DNA of 64,000 nucleotides from Aquiflexum balticum DSM 16537 (GCF_900176595.1 NZ_LT838813.1:682001-746000), one strand, 5' to 3'; counted from the first letter of the stretch, positions 10,201 to 18,888 are shown. The notes: a model not told the origin generated them from the sequence alone. Numbers and translations: made by a program.

Positions 10201-11588
10201 TTGAAAAAGTTATTTGTACTATTCAAAGGATGTCGTAGCCTTACCCAATCAGAATTAGCTGCATTTCTCATTTCAAGGAAATCACCGCTTAAACCCCTCT
10301 CGCCTTCGCCTCCCATAACACCCAACTTGAGGTTTACAGGTCCATTTTGAACAGCATTGAATCCTTCAATTTTCAATTCTCCGCTTGTCGGGCTGAATCC
10401 ATCAGGAGAAAGAACAAAGGAATAACCATCAAAAACTGTTACATCTCTCCAATTCATTTTGGAATTTTCGTAAACCACAATTATTCCCCAATGACCATAA
10501 TATCCCACAGGACCACCATTTCCTTCAGTAAGTGCAATATCCGCTACAGTATACTCTCCAATACCATTTTCTTTGACATATTGGGTTACATCTACATAAC
10601 CTACATACATATCTTCCAAATCATTAAATGGATAGATGATATTGTTGTTGGTAGCAGTGACTACTGAATATTCTGATGATGATGGGCCTTTTATCTTTAC
10701 TTTTCTCTTATCAAATCTTACAGTAGTAACAATGTCCGGAGTGTATTCACCATCAGCAATAAGGTTGATATTGTTCAAATTATTCCTGTATAAGTCTGTT
10801 ATTCCATTGGTTACATTGTTCCTTTGTATCCTGTCAAAGGTCAGCTTCATGTTACCATCAATGATTTCTACAGGATCAAATGTCAGAATGGAAACATTTC
10901 CCACTGTTTCGACTACCTGATTGCTGAGGGTAATCCAAGAACCGTTGCCAATCCTATATCTTCCCGGGTTTGTCTCCAGGTTTCTGAATTCAAAAGCAAA
11001 AGAATCTCCGCCGGCATTGGAAATAAAATTGAACCTTGGAAATCTGTTGTTTTCAGAACCAGCTCTTGAAATGGACATGGAATAAGTGCTGAAGTTCACA
11101 TCGTCCAAATGATAAACCAACTGCTCTTGGTTGGAAACACTTTCTACCTGATTTCCTGGTTCAGAACTGGTGATTACATCAAATTCCAAACCTACTCTAG
11201 GCTTAGCCCTACCCGACCAATATAATCCTGCATAAATGATTTCCGAACAGTTAGGGTCAGCACCATTCTCCTGAGAAAAAACCAATGTGGCAGCAGATGA
11301 ATTCAGCGTTGATTCATCTCCGTCAATATCCACATATTTCATTTCATTGAGAGAGTTATTTATTTTGGTAGAATCAACCAGAGTAAGATTGGTATTTCCG
11401 ATAATCGCAAAATCACCTCTGATTTTAAAAATATTATTTTGAGGGGCAGGATTTCCTACTCTATGGGAAAATGGCACCCTATTATCATTTTGGGCAAAGG
11501 AAACCGTACCTAAAAACATTATGAATATTACTAAAAAGACATTATTCATAAAAAGGGCGTGCGGGAAATTGATCTGTAGCATTTTCAT
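7290..11588 (-). CDS. Large T9SS-exported surface protein with DUF11-type repeats and gliding C-terminal sorting domain
   Basis: 1432-aa exported protein. Signal peptide (hydrophobic segment about 14-32, ending VSFAQ); a Met at codon 14 (11549) is an alternative start. Residues about 35-560 form an N-terminal globular region. Three DUF11/DUF7507-like beta-sandwich repeats follow (about 894-1000, 1008-1110, 1213-1340; each begins with a phrase such as LEFEKTGTSVD, LSVEKTAVE, LAVTKTSNN and contains YTFTVKNIGDVTLTNV-like strands). The last about 86 residues (PNVITPNGDGKNDRFVI through GWIQVIKN) are a gliding-motility-associated, type B T9SS sorting domain. Inference: a surface adhesin or SprB-like motility protein exported through the T9SS with the PorP/SprF encoded next. 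First long gene after a small exported protein in a four-gene operon. Confidence 0.9.
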   Translation of the reverse strand: MKMLQINFPHALFMNNVFLVIFIMFLGTVSFAQNDNRVPFSHRVGNPAPQNNIFKIRGDFAIIGNTNLTLVDSTKINNSLNEMKYVDIDGDESTLNSSAATLVFSQENGADPNCSEIIYAGLYWSGRAKPRVGLEFDVITSSEPGNQVESVSNQEQLVYHLDDVNFSTYSMSISRAGSENNRFPRFNFISNAGGDSFAFEFRNLETNPGRYRIGNGSWITLSNQVVETVGNVSILTFDPVEIIDGNMKLTFDRIQRNNVTNGITDLYRNNLNNINLIADGEYTPDIVTTVRFDKRKVKIKGPSSSEYSVVTATNNNIIYPFNDLEDMYVGYVDVTQYVKENGIGEYTVADIALTEGNGGPVGYYGHWGIIVVYENSKMNWRDVTVFDGYSFVLSPDGFSPTSGELKIEGFNAVQNGPVNLKLGVMGGEGERGLSGDFLEMRNAANSDWVRLRHPLNSTNNFFNSSIYTPVRDNGGNLVANPRNPELLNNTGIDIAMWDVPNPNNEIIANGQTSTTFRYGSRSDIYNIYAIAFSVDSYVPEIQGFKEIVSINGQPATENPTIRPGEEIAYSLEIKNLGTEGIVDGKIIIPIPFTTTFVSADFEAFFTPTNSKAPYFDPNLGATGSVVWEIGDLPLMVDINELLARLSLTLKVTEDCFILSAPQCFPFISLTGSMSGKGQISQTEFSGIPFTQGFLEGDCLGEPIKEPLVVNIVGVEEFVQQNCGDFDLFNEFFFCNINPEEGIAVSEIKDSFPVGIKFYDGTDVTKATEFTPENPFPAVSGTYYAIPENSSDCVFEFNIEVSIVITNPASSGSDKFDFCLGDEIPNFNTIVLPSNFEEDGQYTVFFYADEQGGSPELGFEIDGSVTGTYVFWVAEGLTSECVGPRLPVTVTVNNCGLEFEKTGTSVDVDGNGFINAGDKITYTFTVKNIGDVTLTNVTIDDPKVTVIGGPLESLEPGESDSTTFSAEYILTQADIDFGSFTNTATAAGDFKGNEVNATDEDVQIFPLIGNLSVEKTAVEESFSAVDDVVNYIIKVTNTGNIELFNILVTDPLTGFEATIPSLMPGEVATFETAYVIQLNDVLAGAVENVVFVTSEDSNGDPINVEDSETVGAILKVIIANDDEFGEFPASYGGILGNILGNDLLNGSPVNFEEVNFEFIELDGVIGLLTNEEGELSLLPGVNEAREYTLKYILRESLNPTNTDEAFVTFRLLESDVSLAVTKTSNNIEIFEGDEFEYEIVVTNLGETDATEVEVIDELPNSVTYVNSRFTASVSGITVNTQVTGSRVQFNIPLLPAGANVVLVIRVKANALTGDNPISITNRVSVTSAETDVNLDDNEADDQNQINPFFIPNVITPNGDGKNDRFVIKGLQKFSRTEIVIFNRYGDHVYENQQYENDWSAQGQVAGTYFYVLKGTDTEGRIHEFKGWIQVIKN

Positions 11589-11606
11589 TTTTCTTCTGTT
11601 TAAAAA

Positions 11607-12128
11607 TTACATGATCGAATTGACTGAAAAAAGGATTATATACTGGCCTTCCTCAAATCCAGAAACCATGCCAGAAACTTCTGCTTGGGACAATGGGACC
11701 GAGGAATTGATCAAGATATAATACAAGTTGAAGAAATTATTGAGCAGTTCAGGTCTCAATCTTAGGCCAGCTTTATCTTGTTCGCTGGCAATATTGATCT
11801 GAAGAAGTTTGACAGTGCGAAAAATATCATTTGCTTGGGAGATAGCTCCCAAAGCAGAAGCATCCACAGAAGCTTTTTGCGGGTATCCTGCCTTTACTTC
11901 CTTAACTCCATCATTGCTGATGATGATTGACGGAATGTTGTCATACACCAATGACTGAAGATATACAGTGTTTTCCATTCCTTCTTCCAAAAGATACTTT
12001 TCCAAAAGCACCGGATTCTGCGCTTTTAACTGTGAGAAGGAAAGTAATATTAATGCAAAGATGAAAATTAGTAGAAGATACAACCGTTTGAAGATACTTC
12101 TCTCTCCTGGGTAAAGGTGATTTGCCAT
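11607..12128 (-). CDS. Exported protein of unknown function, first gene of the adhesin operon
   Basis: 173 aa, not recognised. A hydrophobic signal sequence spans about 17-36 (ending QLKAQ). The mature part is predicted mostly helical, with few charges and no cysteines. The start at 12128 gives a longish basic leader (MANHLYPGERSIFKR); Bacteroidota genes of this kind often have such leaders. It lies 18 bases upstream of the adhesin gene on the same strand, so it is probably cotranscribed with the adhesin, PorP/SprF and OmpA genes and may assist adhesin export or assembly (inference from position only). Confidence 0.65.
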   Translation of the reverse strand: MANHLYPGERSIFKRLYLLLIFIFALILLSFSQLKAQNPVLLEKYLLEEGMENTVYLQSLVYDNIPSIIISNDGVKEVKAGYPQKASVDASALGAISQANDIFRTVKLLQINIASEQDKAGLRLRPELLNNFFNLYYILINSSVPLSQAEVSGMVSGFEEGQYIILFSVNSIM

Positions 12129-12360
12129 GGCTTTGAACTTTAAATAAACAAAATGTAGAGGCAGTTGAGATAGATTAAGCCTTTACTGTGATTTGGGTGA
12201 TGATTGAAATACGAAATACAATTATCAGGTGTAAAAATACATTTAAATGTTTTTCATTTCCAAACATTTTTCAAAAAATTTTATTTAAAATACATTTTTT
12301 TGCATTTAACGGGATTTTTAAAAAGTTTAAACCTAGAAATATAAGTGGCTTTAGGCAATA

Positions 12361-12386
12361 AAAAAAGGCTTTCTCAAGCCTTTTTT
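12361..12386. terminator. Bidirectional-looking terminator hairpin
   Basis: Perfect 11-bp stem AAAAAAGGCTT (12361-12371) with AAGCCTTTTTT (12376-12386) and a 4-base loop. The A6 and T6 arms give a U-tract in either direction. It overlaps the stop codon of the minus-strand 59-aa ORF at 12374, which makes it most likely the terminator of that ORF. Confidence 0.8.
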
Positions 12387-12553
12387 GATTTAATTGATTT
12401 TTGTTCTTTTAATTGCTTAAGGTACTCTTTCATTAACCTTAACCTTTGACCATCTCCCAATAAACTTTGAGGAATGATCCTTTCCATACTCCAATTCATA
12501 ATTAATAAATACTTTTGAACTATTAGAAACGGCCATTCAAAGAATTTGTTCAT
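12374..12553 (-). CDS. Small protein of unknown function (59 aa)
   Basis: Open frame from ATG (12551-12553) to TGA (12374-12376), product MNKFFEWPFLIVQKYLLIMN… ending KSIKSKKA. The first half is hydrophobic and aromatic with an amphipathic look; the second half is rich in Lys, Arg and Gln (LRLMKEYLKQLKEQKS), like a short basic helix or coiled coil. The stop codon lies inside a strong terminator stem, which argues for a genuine short transcript. A second in-frame Met occurs at codon 19. Not recognised; a membrane-associated peptide is one possibility. Confidence 0.5.
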   Translation of the reverse strand: MNKFFEWPFLIVQKYLLIMNWSMERIIPQSLLGDGQRLRLMKEYLKQLKEQKSIKSKKA

Positions 12554-12642
12554 CAGGTTTTTCTTACATTAATTGATTTTTAATTCAATCTGATGTAAAT
12601 AGGATAAAAGCGAACCTGAACTTAAACATAGACCTTCGATAT

Positions 12643-14076
12643 ATGCTATCTCCAAATGAAGAAATGATCAAGCAACAGATTGATGCTGTCTTTTCTGCCC
12701 AAAAGAATCAATCTTTAAAATTACGAAACAGCACTTCTTTATTGAGGATATCCTTATTAAAGAAAATGCTTGAATGGATCAAATTAAATCAGGAAGACAT
12801 CCGAAGGGCAGTCCATGCGGATTTCAAAAAACCATACCCTGAAATTGATGTCAGTGAAATATATGTGGTGACAAATGAAATCAATCACGCCATCAAACAC
12901 TTGGAAGGCTGGATGAAACCCAAAAAAGTACCCACTCCCATTACTATGTTGGGGAGTAGCTCTTCTATCCAATATGAGCCCAAAGGCACTTCGCTCATTA
13001 TTGCTCCTTGGAATTACCCTTTCAATTTAGCACTGGGACCATTGGTTTCGGCCATTGCTGCAGGTTGTACCGCAATCATCAAGCCTTCTGAATTGACCCC
13101 ACATACTTCTGCTTTGATCAGAAGATTGGTAGAGGAGACTTTTGATAAAAGTGTAGTTGCTGTTTTCGAGGGAGAAGTCAATGTGTCCCAACTACTGCTT
13201 TCCAAACCATTTGACCATATTTTTTTTACCGGCAGCCCTGCTGTTGGTAAAATCATTATGAAAGCGGCTTCAGAACATCTGAGTTCTATCACCTTGGAAC
13301 TTGGGGGAAAATCACCTGCCATTGTCGATTCAGATGCCAACCTCAGCGATGCAGCTGAAAAAATCGTCTATGGAAAATTTTTAAACTGCGGACAAACATG
13401 CATAGCTCCTGATTATGTTTTGGTACATGAATCGATCAAGGATAATTTCCTGAATCAATTGAAGGAAAAAACCGAACAGATGTATAACCCCGGAAAAAAA
13501 GGAATTGAACAATCCAAAGATTATGCGCGAATAGTAAACTCCAAACACCTTGACCGTATCAAAAACCTGCTTGCCGATGCTGAGTTGAAAGGAGCAAGGA
13601 CTTTTTATGGTGGATTAATCAACGACAGTGAAAAATTCATTGAACCGACCATCATCACCGGTTTGACAGAAGATATGGATATCATTCAGGAGGAAATATT
13701 CGGACCTATACTCCCCGTTTTGGGATACGCTGATATGGAAGAAGCAATCACTTATATCAACCTTAAGCCAAAACCACTGGCTCTGTACGTTTTTTCCAAT
13801 GATAATAACACCATCAAAAGGGTATTTAAAGAAACTTCTTCGGGCGGAGCAGTTGCAAATGATTGTGCCATTCACTTTCTCCAAAATGACCTGCCTTTTG
13901 GCGGCATCAACAACAGTGGGATAGGAAAATCACATGGATACTATGGCTTTTTGGCTTTCAGCAATGAAAAGGCAATTATGAAGCAAAGAGTTGGCATGAC
14001 TGCTACAAAACCCCTTTATCCTCCTTATGGATTTGCCGGAAAAAAGATCATTGAAGGATTATTGAAGTGGTTCTGA
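12643..14076 (+). CDS. Aldehyde dehydrogenase, ALDH3-like
   Basis: NAD(P)+-dependent oxidation of aldehydes to acids. The 477-aa protein has the ALDH superfamily fold: IIAPWNYPFNLALGPL for cofactor and substrate binding, FTGSPAVGKIIMKAAS for the Rossmann part, LELGGKSPAIV carrying the general-base Glu, and GKFLNCGQTCIAPDYV with catalytic C253. The length below 480 aa, the early start relative to the NWYPF motif and the hydrophobic C-terminal end (LYPPYGFAGKKIIEGLLKWF) fit class 3 (fatty or aromatic aldehyde) enzymes rather than betaine-type ones. No pathway partner is adjacent; the next gene encodes an unrelated secreted peptidase 64 bases downstream. Substrate unknown. Confidence 0.93.
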   Translation: MLSPNEEMIKQQIDAVFSAQKNQSLKLRNSTSLLRISLLKKMLEWIKLNQEDIRRAVHADFKKPYPEIDVSEIYVVTNEINHAIKHLEGWMKPKKVPTPITMLGSSSSIQYEPKGTSLIIAPWNYPFNLALGPLVSAIAAGCTAIIKPSELTPHTSALIRRLVEETFDKSVVAVFEGEVNVSQLLLSKPFDHIFFTGSPAVGKIIMKAASEHLSSITLELGGKSPAIVDSDANLSDAAEKIVYGKFLNCGQTCIAPDYVLVHESIKDNFLNQLKEKTEQMYNPGKKGIEQSKDYARIVNSKHLDRIKNLLADAELKGARTFYGGLINDSEKFIEPTIITGLTEDMDIIQEEIFGPILPVLGYADMEEAITYINLKPKPLALYVFSNDNNTIKRVFKETSSGGAVANDCAIHFLQNDLPFGGINNSGIGKSHGYYGFLAFSNEKAIMKQRVGMTATKPLYPPYGFAGKKIIEGLLKWF

Positions 14077-14140
14077 TGTCCTTTGGCCTATTTTGCCTAT
14101 TTATAAAATGGAAACTATAAGACAATCATTATTTCCAAAA

Positions 14141-15283
14141 ATGAACAAACATTTCCTTATAATACCTGCCATATTATTTCTATTTATGACTTTAAACTCA
14201 TTAAGCGCCCAACAAAGGGCTCGGGATTTAGGAATTCAAATTGGAGTCCTACCTATTGGAGCCAATAATTCCATTACAGATGTGGAAGGCGTTTTAGTCG
14301 GTCATTATACCAAAATTGAGGGAGAATCAATCAGGACAGGAGTAACCGCAATCCTTCCGCACAAAGGAAACTTATTTCAGGCAAAAGTTCCTGCTGCCGT
14401 TTTTGTAGGAAATGGTTTCGGTAAATTGGCCGGGAGTACTCAGATCGAAGAATTGGGGAATATAGAGAGTCCTATAATCCTGACCAACACCATGAGTGTA
14501 GCTGCGGGCATACAGGGGATAATCGATTATACCATCCATCAAACGGGAAATGAACAGATTCAATCAGTCAATGCAGTGGTCGGCGAAACAAATGACGGTT
14601 ATCTCAATGATATCCGTGGGCAGCATATCAGCAAAGAGCATGTTCTATCTGCTATTGAATCCGCTAAAGCAGGTTTGGTTAAAGAAGGAAATGTAGGTGC
14701 CGGCACAGGTACCGTGTGTTTTGGGTTCAAAGGCGGAATAGGGACATCCTCCAGAAAACTTCCCAAAACATTGGGCGGTTATACAATAGGTGTGCTGGTC
14801 CAAACCAATTTCGGAGGAGTCCTGCAAATCGATGGAGTGCCCGTGGGCGTTGAATTAGGAAAATACAGCTTCATGGATCACCTGGCATCAGTCGATGGAT
14901 CCTGCATGATCATTATTGCAACAGATGCTCCTATCAGTAATAGAAACTTAAAAAGAATAGCACAAAGGGCGATGATGGGCTTGGCTAAAACTGGTGGCAT
15001 TGCCTCTAATGGATCCGGAGATTATGTTATTGCTTTTTCCACAAACGAAGAAAACAGAATCAGACATCAGGAAAAACCGCTGACTCTTGAAGAAAACAGA
15101 TTTCTTAGAAATGATGATTTGAGCCCTCTTTTTTTGGCTACGATCGAAGCCACTGAAGAGGCCATCATCAATTCATTGTTTGCTGCGGAGGATATGTCCG
15201 GAAAAGACGGAAAAAATGTCAAAGCTTTGCCCAAAAATGAAGTCCTGGAAATAATGGGACGGTATAACAAAATTGTCAGATAA
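14141..15283 (+). CDS. P1-family (S58, DmpA-like) peptidase, exported
   Basis: L-aminopeptidase/D-esterase-type N-terminal-nucleophile hydrolase of the DmpA/PH0078 family. Conserved stretches: ARDLGIQIGVLPIGANNSITDVEGVLVGH at the N-terminus, VGAGTGTVCFGFKGGIGTSS, NFGGVLQIDGVPVG, and SCMIIIATDAPISNRN. By homology to DmpA the chain autocleaves before the catalytic Ser, here between G253 and S254 (counted from this start). The start at 14141 is chosen because it opens a clean signal peptide ending LSAQ; the frame extends upstream only through ATG at 14108 and a TTG. Length (380 aa) is normal. It converges with the photolyase gene, leaving 10 bases between stops. Confidence 0.92.
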   Translation: MNKHFLIIPAILFLFMTLNSLSAQQRARDLGIQIGVLPIGANNSITDVEGVLVGHYTKIEGESIRTGVTAILPHKGNLFQAKVPAAVFVGNGFGKLAGSTQIEELGNIESPIILTNTMSVAAGIQGIIDYTIHQTGNEQIQSVNAVVGETNDGYLNDIRGQHISKEHVLSAIESAKAGLVKEGNVGAGTGTVCFGFKGGIGTSSRKLPKTLGGYTIGVLVQTNFGGVLQIDGVPVGVELGKYSFMDHLASVDGSCMIIIATDAPISNRNLKRIAQRAMMGLAKTGGIASNGSGDYVIAFSTNEENRIRHQEKPLTLEENRFLRNDDLSPLFLATIEATEEAIINSLFAAEDMSGKDGKNVKALPKNEVLEIMGRYNKIVR

Positions 15284-15293
15284 TCATCCAACC

Positions 15294-16823
15294 TTATAGT
15301 TTCTCAATATTGCCCAGGTACTCCTCTGCCTGTTCCAGAATTTCTGATTTGTTTTTCATCTTTTCCCAAGTCCTGTACACCATCCCAATCCTGGGATTTT
15401 TGGATAACTTTTCTTCATTCCTGTTGTAAAAATGCCAATAAAGGCTATTGAATGGGCATGCCTTTGCTCCGACTTTCTCTTTATTATCGTAATGGCAACT
15501 TTTGCAATAATCGCTCATCTTATCAATATAATTTGCAGAGGATACATAAGGCTTCGTTCCCACAATTCCCCCGTCAGCAAATTGGCTCATTCCTCTTGCA
15601 TTTGGCATCTCTACCCATTGGATTGCGTCAATGTAGATTCCCAAGTACCAATCATCAACTTCATCAGGATGGATCCCTGCCAATAAGGCAAAATTCCCGG
15701 TAACCATCAAACGCTGAATATGATGAGCATAAGCTACTTTCAAGGATTGGTCTATACTATGCTTCATGCAATTCATCTTCGTTTCGCCAGTCCAATAGAA
15801 TCCGGGCAATTTCCTGTCATGCCCAAAAAAATTCATCATACCATACTCAGGCATTTTTGCCCAATAAACGCCTCTCATATATTCTCTCCAGCCAATAATC
15901 TGCCTGATAAAACCTTCCACCTGCGCTATAGAGATTTTTTCCTGTTGACTCTCCCAATAGGACTCCACCTTTTGAACCACTTCCAAAGGGGAAATCATTT
16001 TGGTATTGAGGCTAAAACTTAATCTACTGTGGAACAAAAAGACGTCATCTGAATACATCGCATCCTGATACTCACCGAAATAAGGCAATAATTCAGAACA
16101 AAAATGGTCCAATACCGCCAAACTCTCCGCCCTGGAAACCGGCCAACCAAAATCTTTTTCATTAATCTCCCCAATCGTTTCAATTCCCATTTTCCTTAAT
16201 TGGGCGACTATCGAGGAAGCATCTTTTGGGAAAGTCTTAGGTGATTTGAGCAGTAATGGATCTTTGAATTTATTCCGGTTTTCCTGATCAAAGTTCCATT
16301 TTCCTGTAAGCGGCTCTCCGTCATCCATCAAAACATCGTTTTGTTTTCGCATTTCCCTATAAAAAGTCTCCATGAGATAAGTTTTTTTATTTCTAAAGAA
16401 ATCCGCCAGAAAATTTCTGGAGGTAATGAAATGCTCCGTATCATGACTCGAAAAAGAAATATTCAATGAACTACAGAATTCCTTCAATTGCTGATCCAAT
16501 CTATATTCATCAGGAAGTTGATATTCAAAGTGTTCAATATCATTATTTTCGATGATCAAGGAGAGGTTGTCAGTTAGGCTTTGGGTATTGCTCTTGGAAT
16601 CCAGTCCCAAATACAAAACCTGATAACCTTGCTTTTGAAGCTCATCTGCGAAATTTCTCATCGCTAAAAAAAATCCCACAACCTTCTGAATATGGTGCCT
16701 GACATAGCTTGTCTCCTGTCCCAATTCCATCAAAACATACAGAATGTTCTGATTGCTTTCGTTAAACCATGAATGGTTGAGATTCAATTGATCTCCTAAA
16801 ATTAGCCTTAATTTCCTTTTCAT
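15294..16823 (-). CDS. Iron-sulfur bacterial cryptochrome/(6-4) photolyase (FeS-BCP, PhrB-like)
   Basis: Light-driven DNA repair enzyme or blue-light receptor that binds FAD, a lumazine-type antenna and a [4Fe-4S] cluster. The 509-aa chain begins RLILGDQLNLNHSWF, typical of this subgroup. Four cysteines C352, C440, C443 and C456 (MNCMKH; YCKSCHY; KACPF) have exactly the spacing of the cluster ligands of Agrobacterium PhrB (350, 438, 441, 454). Other signatures: GWREYMRGVYW, the ARGMSQFADGGIVGTKPY flavin-binding loop, and FNSLYWHFY. Converges with the P1 peptidase gene and lies 48 bases after an unrelated surface-protein gene, so cotranscription is uncertain. Repair of (6-4) photoproducts is inferred from the family. 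Confidence 0.95.
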   Translation of the reverse strand: MKRKLRLILGDQLNLNHSWFNESNQNILYVLMELGQETSYVRHHIQKVVGFFLAMRNFADELQKQGYQVLYLGLDSKSNTQSLTDNLSLIIENNDIEHFEYQLPDEYRLDQQLKEFCSSLNISFSSHDTEHFITSRNFLADFFRNKKTYLMETFYREMRKQNDVLMDDGEPLTGKWNFDQENRNKFKDPLLLKSPKTFPKDASSIVAQLRKMGIETIGEINEKDFGWPVSRAESLAVLDHFCSELLPYFGEYQDAMYSDDVFLFHSRLSFSLNTKMISPLEVVQKVESYWESQQEKISIAQVEGFIRQIIGWREYMRGVYWAKMPEYGMMNFFGHDRKLPGFYWTGETKMNCMKHSIDQSLKVAYAHHIQRLMVTGNFALLAGIHPDEVDDWYLGIYIDAIQWVEMPNARGMSQFADGGIVGTKPYVSSANYIDKMSDYCKSCHYDNKEKVGAKACPFNSLYWHFYNRNEEKLSKNPRIGMVYRTWEKMKNKSEILEQAEEYLGNIEKL

Positions 16824-16871
16824 AAGAACATTAGATATCCCTATGATAAAGCTTGGGGAGAGGATTTTGTT

Positions 16872-18755
16872 TTATCTCAAGAGTGTAACTGTTCCGGTTT
16901 TTTGAACTTTTTCACCCTTGGATGTTGAATAATGCACCTTGTAAATATAATTGCCATTAGGTAATACCTGTCCATTTAAAAATCCATCCCATCCTTCACT
17001 GTCCCGATCGGCATTTGAGTATACATGTTCTCCCCAATAATTGAAAATATCCATTGTATACCCCGCAATTCCTTTTGCAACAGGATGGAACTTATCGTTC
17101 AATCCGTCTCCATTGGGAGAAAAGGCATTTGGCATCAAAAAGAACTCTTCATGCTGATTAATTCTGACTTCTTCGGTTAATACAGAAGAGCATCCATACA
17201 TATCAAAGGCCCGCAATACCACTTCGAATTCTCCCGGATTTTTAAAGATATGGATCGGGTCTTTTTCATGAGATTTTGTTCCGTCCCCAAAATCCCATTC
17301 CCAAGCAATAAAATCCTCAGCAATGGCACTTTCAAACAACAACGGTTCATCTACAAGTATTTCTTCCTCTCCGGCGAATTGAAGTTTCCTGTAATTAAAG
17401 TCAAGCTTGTCAGCTGCAGCAATAGTAGAAAAATCCACCATGATAGTTTCAGAAACAGAACAACCAAAGGAATCGGTTATCTCAACAGTGATTTCTCTGT
17501 CATCTCCTATTTCTATTTCTCTTGAATCTGTAGTACCGTTTTGCCATTTGACCTGATAAGGCGACTTGCCTCCTTGGATACTTACCCATGCTACGCCTTT
17601 AGCCTCTCCAAGCTCACAATTGATATCCAATGCCGTCTCAATCTTAGCCGTCAATTTTTCAGGACCTGTTATATCAAAGGTTTTTTCGACAAAACACCCC
17701 TTGGCATCTGTGACTTTTACATGATATTCTCCTTTTCCGAGATTTTGGATATCCTTGGAATCTGCCCCATTTGACCATTTATAGGTGTAAGGTGCTGTTC
17801 CTCCAACGATATTCAGAGAGATTTCCCCTTCCTCAGAATTGTAACAAAGTAAATCTGATTTCACTTCGCTTGAAATTTCCAAAGGAGCAGCAGCATTTAT
17901 TTTATAGGTTTTTGAAATACTGCATCCTTTTTGATCTTTGATCAATACATGATAATCACCTGGAGCCAATCCTTTGATTTCATTGGTAACTGCACCGTTT
18001 GACCAACTGAAAGTGTAGGGTGCATTTCCTCCTTTGACATCAATGGAAACTGCACCATCTTCTGCACTGTTACAGGATACGTGATTGACCGATTCAGAAA
18101 TCTCCATTGTTTCCGAATTGGATTTTATTTCAAAATAGATTGTTTTGCTACAATCAAACTGATCTGATACTTTTACCGAATAGGTGCCGTTTTTAAGATT
18201 TTTTGCATGTATTTGGTTTTTCAAGCCGTGACTCCATTCAATTTTATAAGGCTCTCCCCTTCCTTTGAGTATGTTGATTTTGGCCTCTCCGTCATTATTG
18301 CCCAAGCAGCTTGTTTCCTTGATTTCGGACATCTCTATTTCAAGGGGATATGGGGGTTGAATAATTATCCTTTCTTTGATTTCATTTCCCACACTATCCT
18401 GGATCCAAACGGAGTAAGTTCCCGCCAAAAGATCATACCGGTTCTGGACTGTTTCCAGATTATTCCATCTAAAGGTATAAGGAGGTAATCCGCCATTCAC
18501 ATCCAAAATTATATGTCCCCTATCAGCATGCGAACACAAAGCCAATTGACCGCTTACATCCACACTCATGATTGTGTTATCAGGGCCGGTTTTAATTCTG
18601 GTAACTGCACCCAACTTCTTATGCGGTTCAATCACATTCTTGGAAGAACTTAAAAAATCGGAAGCATCAAAGGTTTGGGCATTGCCAATTATACCATACC
18701 CCTGAAAAAAAATCAGGAAACATAAAATTTTTAAACAGATTAAATGCTTTTTCAT
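16872..18755 (-). CDS. SprB-repeat surface protein with PKD domain and gliding C-terminal sorting domain
   Basis: 627-aa exported protein. Signal peptide (about 1-27, ending GNAQ). Residues about 65-445 hold about five SprB-type repeats of 70-80 aa with the recurrent pattern CNG-D-GxhxhxhxGGxxPYTxxWSNG-..-LxxGxYxVxhxDxxGC (for example GGNAPYTFSWSNGA, GGTAPYTYKWSNGA). Then a PKD domain (about 455-535, AWEWDFGDGTKSHEKDPIHI) and a type B T9SS C-terminal domain (about 542-627, PNAFSPNGDGLNDKF … GNYIYKVHYS). Family knowledge: SprB repeats occur in mobile gliding adhesins. A 13-bp inverted repeat lies 75-130 bases upstream. No PorP/SprF gene is adjacent, so it may share the machinery encoded at 3.9-7.3 kb. 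Confidence 0.92.
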   Translation of the reverse strand: MKKHLICLKILCFLIFFQGYGIIGNAQTFDASDFLSSSKNVIEPHKKLGAVTRIKTGPDNTIMSVDVSGQLALCSHADRGHIILDVNGGLPPYTFRWNNLETVQNRYDLLAGTYSVWIQDSVGNEIKERIIIQPPYPLEIEMSEIKETSCLGNNDGEAKINILKGRGEPYKIEWSHGLKNQIHAKNLKNGTYSVKVSDQFDCSKTIYFEIKSNSETMEISESVNHVSCNSAEDGAVSIDVKGGNAPYTFSWSNGAVTNEIKGLAPGDYHVLIKDQKGCSISKTYKINAAAPLEISSEVKSDLLCYNSEEGEISLNIVGGTAPYTYKWSNGADSKDIQNLGKGEYHVKVTDAKGCFVEKTFDITGPEKLTAKIETALDINCELGEAKGVAWVSIQGGKSPYQVKWQNGTTDSREIEIGDDREITVEITDSFGCSVSETIMVDFSTIAAADKLDFNYRKLQFAGEEEILVDEPLLFESAIAEDFIAWEWDFGDGTKSHEKDPIHIFKNPGEFEVVLRAFDMYGCSSVLTEEVRINQHEEFFLMPNAFSPNGDGLNDKFHPVAKGIAGYTMDIFNYWGEHVYSNADRDSEGWDGFLNGQVLPNGNYIYKVHYSTSKGEKVQKTGTVTLLR

Positions 18756-18830
18756 TTCAAAAACAATAATTAAAGAATGTTGCAGTTCGCCATTTAAAAT
18801 CTGTCTTTAAAAGGTGAAAAACTGCTTTTT

Positions 18831-18888
18831 ATAAATAGAAATAATATTTTATGTAATTGATATAAAACAAAATGATATTTCTATTTAT
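18831..18888. promoter_or_regulatory. 13-bp perfect inverted repeat upstream of the SprB-repeat gene
   Basis: ATAAATAGAAATA at 18831-18843 and its exact complement TATTTCTATTTAT at 18876-18888, separated by 32 bases. It lies upstream of the minus-strand gene starting at 18755. It could be an operator pair, an RNA hairpin in the leader, or a small invertible segment. Confidence 0.4.
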
